10,019 nucleotides of DNA, taken from an uncultured Eggerthellaceae bacterium (lineage in GTDB: Bacteria; Actinomycetota; Coriobacteriia; Coriobacteriales; Eggerthellaceae). The notes under the pieces are model-generated. The model saw only the letters and a program-made list of their open reading frames with translations, did not search any database and had not been told where the DNA came from. The stretch is taken from the NCBI GenBank assembly GCA_934648845.1, contig CAKUFS010000046.1, positions 1 to 10,019 on the forward strand, given 5' to 3'. Shown here one piece after another: positions 5,999 through 10,019 of this stretch. The translations under genes and the position numbers were made by a program. Each line of letters opens with the position of its first letter. Within the stretch, counting starts at the first letter, position 1.

Positions 5999-6580
5999 AT
6001 GGAAGCGAATGAAGAGGGGAAAGGGAGAAAGGCTAAACGTCGTCGCGCGCCTATTGTGTGCGCCGTAGTAGTTGTCGTGCTCGTGATTGCGGGCGGCGGA
6101 TTCTACGCTTGGCACAATCAGCCGAGCTTCTGCAATGCAATCTGCCATGATCCCATGGATTTCTACGTAGAGGGTTACTACGGCGAAGGCGCTGCGGACT
6201 CTGCTCAGCTGGCAGTTGCTCATCAGCAGGAAGACGTTACGTGCTTGCAGTGTCACGAGGCAACGCTTGAGGCCCAGATTAACGAGGGAATGGCATGGGT
6301 TTCCGGCGCATACGAAACAAATGCTGACGGCAGTTTGGTACCGCATCTTATTACCGCCGACAAGAATCAATGCGCAACGGCTGGTTGCCACGATTGGAAC
6401 GATGTGGTTGCGGCGACCGAGAATTGGGGCGGTCAAAAAGGCGTGAATCCGCATAGCTCGCATCAGGGCGAGGCCATTGATTGCAGCAACTGCCACAGCG
6501 TGCACGGTCAGTCGAACATGTATTGCAACACCTGTCACGACTGGGAAGTGCCAGAAGGTTGGACGAGTCCTGAAAAGTAA
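5999..6580 (+). CDS. Membrane-anchored multihaem cytochrome c
   Basis: A 193-residue electron carrier, probably the quinol-side partner of the reductase encoded downstream. One N-terminal membrane anchor (about 18-36) follows a Lys/Arg-rich cytoplasmic tail, leaving the rest outside the membrane, as in NapC/NrfH-type cytochromes. Three canonical CxxCH haem sites are present (82-86, 162-166, 176-180), plus CNAICH (45-50, three residues between the cysteines) and CATAGCH (125-131, four between). That gives up to five haems; four if the first site is not used. Additional histidines (H75, H152, H155) could be axial ligands, and M53 just after the first site recalls the methionine near haem 1 of NrfH. 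AAAGGAGG lies five bases before the ATG. First gene of the operon; substrate partner not identifiable from this protein alone. Confidence 0.88.
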   Translation: MEANEEGKGRKAKRRRAPIVCAVVVVVLVIAGGGFYAWHNQPSFCNAICHDPMDFYVEGYYGEGAADSAQLAVAHQQEDVTCLQCHEATLEAQINEGMAWVSGAYETNADGSLVPHLITADKNQCATAGCHDWNDVVAATENWGGQKGVNPHSSHQGEAIDCSNCHSVHGQSNMYCNTCHDWEVPEGWTSPEK

Positions 6581-6590
6581 CGCATATTTG

Positions 6591-6615
6591 CTTGCCACGA
6601 CTTTTCGGCAAGTCG
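6591..6615 (+). other. Two mutually exclusive hairpins between cytochrome and FMN genes
   Basis: CTTGCC (6591-6596) pairs with GGCAAG (6607-6612), while the overlapping CGACTT (6598-6603) pairs with AAGTCG (6610-6615). Only one can form at a time. Neither has a T run, so a role in RNA stability or in differential expression of the first gene is more likely than termination. Confidence 0.35.
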
Positions 6616-6636
6616 GTTTCGAAAGAGAGGGCTGAT

Positions 6637-7128
6637 ATGAGAAAGACAACAGTGGTCGCTTGCGGCGCAACGGCGCTTATGCTGGGGCTTTCGGGCTGCG
6701 GTGCATCGTTTGAGGGCACAGGAAGCAAAGATGCTGCAACTGCTGAACAGTTGGCCATGCGCACTGATGATCCGTGGGATGCGGTTGTTCAGGCCGATCC
6801 CGTGAAGAAAAGCGATATCCCTTTGCGCGATGGGGTATATACGGGCGTTGGGCGCGCCATGGCGGGCAATGTGACCGTCACGCTTATGGTTGACGACAAT
6901 CGCATTACGTGCCTGGAAACCACGCAGGATGGCGAGACGCAAAGCGTGGGTGGCTTCGAAGCGGTGCGCGATGGCACGTTCGCCAGAATGATAGAGGCCG
7001 CGCAAGGCTCCGACATCGATGCCATTAGCGGTGCGACAATTACCACAGCGGGCGTGAGGCAAGCCGTTGACGATGCGCTGGCAAAAGCGGCCGAGGTACC
7101 CGCCGACCAGGCGCAATCAAGCAAGTAG
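6637..7128 (+). CDS. FMN-binding domain lipoprotein
   Basis: A 163-residue exported electron carrier. Residues 1-21 form a lipoprotein signal with lipobox LSGC, so C21 would be lipidated and the protein tethered to the outer face of the membrane. The FMN_bind domain covers about 63-147 (DGVYTGVGRAMAGNV... to ...SGATITTAGVRQAVDDAL). D128-A-I-S-G-A-T134 matches the DxxSGAT flavinylation motif, where ApbE attaches FMN to the threonine. No apbE gene is in the window, so that enzyme must be encoded elsewhere. I chose ATG 6637 because it follows a GAGAGGG site and gives the lipoprotein signal; the open frame from 6592 adds an unlikely N-terminal stretch. It probably relays electrons from the cytochrome to the flavoprotein. 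Confidence 0.88.
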   Translation: MRKTTVVACGATALMLGLSGCGASFEGTGSKDAATAEQLAMRTDDPWDAVVQADPVKKSDIPLRDGVYTGVGRAMAGNVTVTLMVDDNRITCLETTQDGETQSVGGFEAVRDGTFARMIEAAQGSDIDAISGATITTAGVRQAVDDALAKAAEVPADQAQSSK

Positions 7129-7142
7129 CGAAGGGGGCTGAT

Positions 7143-8990
7143 ATGAGCAAACACATGAATGAAGCGCGCGGTCTTACGCGTCGCGGTTTTCTGACCGCCG
7201 CCTGCGCGGTAGTGGGCAGCACGGCTGCAACAGTTGCCCTGCCCGGCGCAGCACTGGCGGTTGACCAGGGGGTTATTGGCGACTGGGCGGCAGATGGGTC
7301 GAGAAACGTTACCATACCCGAAAGCGCCGCTACCAACGGCAGTGCTGCCGATGGTACGTTTCGCGAGCATAATGCGGCGGCATTCCCGGCAAATGATGCT
7401 TCGCCCATTGCCCCACGCGCGGTTCCTCAAACGTGGGATTACGAATGCGATATATGCGTTGTAGGTGCCGGTGGTGGCGGTCTGAACGCTGCTGCACGTG
7501 CGGCCGAGCTGGGCGCGGATGTCATTTGCGTAGAGGCGTTGGGCCTGCACGGAGGCAATGCGCAATCCGCAGGCATGTGCGGCATTCTGGGCGGGTATTC
7601 TGGCCAGAACAAGAAGCACTTCGCCTTCCCTAGCTATCCCTTTGATGCGCAGGCTCTTACCGACTGGGCCATGGATGAATATCATTACGCGGCTGACCCG
7701 AAGCTGATCTACAAGATTGCGAGCGAAGGCGGCAAAAGCCTTGACTGGATGGCCGATTGTGGCGTTCGCTGGCGTTTGGGCGAGGTGCCCGTATACGTGG
7801 CGCCGAAAAACTCCACGCTTGATCATCATGTTTTGAAGATGAAGGATGCCACCGACGCCATGTTCGCGTTCGGGCAGCGAAACGGCGTGCGCTATAAGTT
7901 CCAGTGTCCAGCGGTTGCGCTGGTGCGCGATGATTCCGGACGCATTGTGGGCCTGGTGGCGCGTGAGGATTTCGACCACGAGGTGTACATCCACGCTAAG
8001 GCGGCCGTTGTTCTGACAGCTGGCGGCTTCTGCAACAATAAGGCGCTGTTGGAGAAGTACATTCCCACGGCGGCTATGGGCTGCGCCTCAAGCTACCTAG
8101 TGGGAGGCGAAACGGGCGAGTGCTTCCGCATGGGCTTGGGTGTTGGCGCCGATGTTTCGGGGTTCAACAGCTCGGCGAGTTTCGATGGCGGCGTGGACTG
8201 GGAAGCCGAAGGCGGGCAGTGGGCGCGTTTCCTGTACGATGGCATGACACAGCTGTCGCGCCAGCCGTGGTTGACGATCGACCGTTGCGGAAACCGTTTG
8301 CGTTACATGGACAGCCGCGTGGGCGAAGACGGGGCAAATGCCATTTATGCTCTTGGCGATCTGGCCACTATCCAGATGACGCCTCCGGGACATCGCAGCT
8401 ACATCATTTTCGATGCCAATTACGAGGACCATTTGGCGGGATTTGCGCAGGAACATTGCCGCAAGCTCATCACGCCCGACTTGGAGCAGATTGACAAAGT
8501 TCCCGAGCATTATCGCGACTGGCACCACGGCGTGCAAGATGCCATTGATGCCGATGTGCTCAAGCGCCGCGACACTCTTGAAGAACTTGAGGCTGACCTA
8601 GGGTTTGCGCCGGGTGTGCTGACCAAGGCTGTGGCAAAATGGAACGAATGCTGCGAACGCGGCGAGGATGATTTTATGTATCCCATGCCGCCCGAATGGT
8701 TGCACTCCATTACCACACCGCCTTTTTATGGGTGCCGTATTGGCGGTAACCTGTATGGAACGAAGGCCGGTCTGCTTATCAACGACCAGATGCAGGTAAT
8801 TGGTACGAACGGCCTGGTCATTCCTGGTTTGTATGCCGGTTGGCACACCGCTGGCGGTGCGTGCGGCGAGAATAGCTATATTGGCGACCCCATTTTGGGA
8901 TCTCTTATGGGCGACGTTGGACTGGCGTTCTGTGGCGGCTACCTATGCGGCACTTCGGCGGTAGAGCACGAATTGCAAGGCGTAGAATAG
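7143..8990 (+). CDS. Tat-exported FAD reductase of the fumarate reductase/succinate dehydrogenase flavoprotein superfamily
   Basis: A 615-residue flavoprotein, probably the terminal reductase of an anaerobic respiratory chain. A twin-arginine signal (TRRGFL, R13-R14) and cleavage region GAALA (35-39) send it, folded, across the membrane. The FAD Rossmann motif GAGGGG is at 108-113 with E131 at the end of the second strand, then HGGNAQSAG (136-144), LTAGGF (291-296) and the C-terminal FAD region IPGLYAGWHTAGG (560-572). Aligned by eye to Shewanella flavocytochrome c3, a candidate catalytic Arg is R392 (in YMDSRVGEDGANAIY), but the H365, H504 and R544 equivalents appear to be missing (G539 and S578 at the last two), so fumarate is unlikely. 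AAGGGGG precedes ATG 7143; 14 bp after the FMN gene. Substrate unknown. Confidence 0.9.
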   Translation: MSKHMNEARGLTRRGFLTAACAVVGSTAATVALPGAALAVDQGVIGDWAADGSRNVTIPESAATNGSAADGTFREHNAAAFPANDASPIAPRAVPQTWDYECDICVVGAGGGGLNAAARAAELGADVICVEALGLHGGNAQSAGMCGILGGYSGQNKKHFAFPSYPFDAQALTDWAMDEYHYAADPKLIYKIASEGGKSLDWMADCGVRWRLGEVPVYVAPKNSTLDHHVLKMKDATDAMFAFGQRNGVRYKFQCPAVALVRDDSGRIVGLVAREDFDHEVYIHAKAAVVLTAGGFCNNKALLEKYIPTAAMGCASSYLVGGETGECFRMGLGVGADVSGFNSSASFDGGVDWEAEGGQWARFLYDGMTQLSRQPWLTIDRCGNRLRYMDSRVGEDGANAIYALGDLATIQMTPPGHRSYIIFDANYEDHLAGFAQEHCRKLITPDLEQIDKVPEHYRDWHHGVQDAIDADVLKRRDTLEELEADLGFAPGVLTKAVAKWNECCERGEDDFMYPMPPEWLHSITTPPFYGCRIGGNLYGTKAGLLINDQMQVIGTNGLVIPGLYAGWHTAGGACGENSYIGDPILGSLMGDVGLAFCGGYLCGTSAVEHELQGVE

Positions 8991-8998
8991 AAAAGGGG
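8991..8998 (+). promoter_or_regulatory. Ribosome binding site deciding the start of the last operon gene
   Basis: AAAAGGGG begins at the base after the flavoprotein stop. It is only one base from the possible GTG start at 9000, too close, but ten bases from ATG 9009, so ATG 9009 is preferred. Confidence 0.5.
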
Positions 8999-9008
8999 CG
9001 TGACGAAA

Positions 9009-9737
9009 ATGAAAGAATCAATGCGTGCTATGGCTCGTCCTTATGCCATTTTGTTCGCCATTTCGCTGGTGGTGGCGCTGCTCGCCCGTATCGGCCTTGG
9101 CATTATGGACGCAGCGGGCTGGTTGGCCTATGACTATATTTCGGCATCGAACGTACCCATGCTCGATGTGATTTGCTCCATTTTGACCGGATCGGCGTTT
9201 GTGGCGTTCCTATTCGCGGCGGCGCTTACGCTTATGGTTTCGGCGGCGGGCGCAGTGCTGCAAGCGGCGTTATTCGCGAAGGGCGTCAAGGGCGCAGGCA
9301 CGCCGGCTGCGGCGTTTTTGTGGGGCTGGGCTGCAGCTTTGGTGTCGTTGGTGTGCCTTTTGGTGGTTTCAAGTGGCATTTTGTCGGGCGTGCAGGTAGG
9401 CTCCATGAGCAGTAAACTTCCTGGTGCGCCCGTGCTTGTGCTGGCTGCGGTGTGCTTCACGGCGTTTCTTGGCACGCTTTTGGGTGCTGCCTCGCAAGTT
9501 ATCTGCGCGTGTCTTTCGCGTGCCGAAGGACGTGCGAGTTGGAATTTGATGGGCGCGGCGGCGGCATGTGGCGCTGTGGTCATGGTGCTCACCGTTCTTA
9601 CGTTTTCCGCGATTAACACTGCCAGCCCGAACTTGGCGGTTGTGGGCGGTTTGTTGGTGACGGACTGTATAGTGAACGTTGCATTGCTGCTGGTGGCAGC
9701 CAAGTTCACGAAAAGGGATGCCGTGATTGCGCAATAG
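9009..9737 (+). CDS. Polytopic membrane protein of unknown function
   Basis: A 242-residue, strongly hydrophobic protein that I do not recognise. Likely membrane segments are at about 13-33, 55-77, 79-92, 103-126, 142-168, 179-201 and 210-231, ending in a charged tail AKFTKRD. It has no haem, flavin or iron-sulfur motifs. Alternative starts are GTG 9000 and ATG 9021. It directly follows the flavoprotein gene and precedes the operon terminator, so it is likely co-expressed with the reductase. Possible roles are a membrane partner of the cytochrome, a quinone-site subunit, or a transporter for the acceptor or product; the sequence does not decide between them. Confidence 0.75.
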   Translation: MKESMRAMARPYAILFAISLVVALLARIGLGIMDAAGWLAYDYISASNVPMLDVICSILTGSAFVAFLFAAALTLMVSAAGAVLQAALFAKGVKGAGTPAAAFLWGWAAALVSLVCLLVVSSGILSGVQVGSMSSKLPGAPVLVLAAVCFTAFLGTLLGAASQVICACLSRAEGRASWNLMGAAAACGAVVMVLTVLTFSAINTASPNLAVVGGLLVTDCIVNVALLLVAAKFTKRDAVIAQ

Positions 9738-9768
9738 CTTTGCAGCGTGATTTTCGTATAACGATTTT

Positions 9769-9803
9769 GGGAAGGAGCTTGCGTGGCGCGCGGGCTCCTT
9801 TTC
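9769..9803 (+). terminator. Rho-independent terminator of the cytochrome/flavoprotein operon
   Basis: AAGGAGC (9772-9778) pairs with GCTCCTT (9794-9800); three more pairs including G-T wobble extend the stem to 9769 and 9803. The 3' side runs into TTTTCGT. It lies 31 bases after the last stop codon of the operon. Confidence 0.7.
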
Positions 9804-9836
9804 GTGTATAAGCTATGAACTTAATTGTGTCAATCG

Positions 9837-9888
9837 AGAGTTATAGGAAAAGAACTGTTGCCAATATCGTGTGCAAAATAATAACTCT
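9837..9888. repeat. 8-bp inverted repeat in the gene-free end of the window
   Basis: AGAGTTAT (9837-9844) and ATAACTCT (9881-9888) are exact complements 36 bp apart. The stretch 9806-10019 holds no gene that I can support. It also contains a CGGCGCGCCG palindrome (9917-9926), and AGAGAA and TTCTCT as an inverted pair just before the window end. Confidence 0.35.
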
Positions 9889-10019
9889 AGGGAAACGCTG
9901 ATTAATTCGCGGCCGACGGCGCGCCGCATGCCGCCCAATCTGCCGTGCGAGTTAAGTTTTGCGGGGTAACTGCCAGAAATATTCTCTAGAAATAGGAGAA
10001 GAGAACCTTACTATTCTCT

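Noticed and set aside
5867..6670. 267-codon minus-strand open frame across the cytochrome gene
   Set aside because: It lies opposite a gene with several haem motifs and a perfect ribosome site, and runs through the operon promoter. Its product has no recognisable domain.
6789..7994. 401-codon open frame on the minus strand opposite the FMN and flavoprotein genes
   Set aside because: It is antisense to two genes with clear domains and motifs, lacks recognisable domains, and is expected from codon bias in G+C-rich coding DNA.
9738..10019. tRNA, small RNA or CRISPR in the terminal gap
   Set aside because: No cloverleaf with a GGTTCGA-type arm and no regularly spaced repeats were found; only scattered inverted repeats are present.

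Overview
The window looks like chromosomal DNA from an anaerobic, gut-type actinobacterium, most plausibly Coriobacteriia/Eggerthellaceae. The reasons are moderately high G+C, strong AAAGGAGG ribosome sites, a sortase-anchored surface protein, and a secreted module of multihaem cytochrome, FMN lipoprotein and Tat-exported flavoprotein of the kind these bacteria carry for anaerobic respiration. The assignment is inferred from gene content only.

Layout. (1) 1-833, minus strand: 5' part of guaA, the ATP-pyrophosphatase half of GMP synthase, without a glutaminase domain. It has a TATAAT -10 box and an 11-bp tandem repeat upstream. (2) 1130-3190, minus strand: a 686-residue secreted surface protein (signal peptide, Gly-rich beta-helix-like repeats, an InlB-type repeat, a Pro/Gly-rich linker and an IPSTG sorting signal), followed by a hairpin terminator. 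(3) 3191-3461: regulatory DNA with a 63-bp imperfect inverted repeat and the hipBA promoter region. (4) 3462-4902, plus strand: a hipB-hipA toxin-antitoxin pair with overlapping genes. (5) 4965-5612, minus strand: a TetR-family repressor. (6) 5613-5998: a 386-bp divergent control region rich in inverted and direct repeats, with TATAAT boxes facing both ways. (7) 5999-9737, plus strand: a four-gene operon encoding a membrane-anchored multihaem cytochrome c, an FMN-binding lipoprotein, a Tat-exported FAD reductase of the fumarate-reductase superfamily and a polytopic membrane protein, closed by a terminator near 9770-9803. (8) 9806-10019: no gene seen, only inverted repeats.

How the parts work together. 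The most interesting unit is the TetR gene plus the divergent operon. By analogy with known flavin-based extracytoplasmic reductases, electrons would pass from membrane quinol to the cytochrome, possibly through the covalently bound FMN of the lipoprotein, and then to the FAD reductase, which reduces an unidentified acceptor outside the membrane. The reductase appears to have lost most of the residues that bind fumarate in classical fumarate reductase, so the acceptor is probably not fumarate. A TetR regulator suggests that a small ligand, perhaps the acceptor itself, induces the operon. The guaA, surface-protein and hipBA loci look unrelated to this module.
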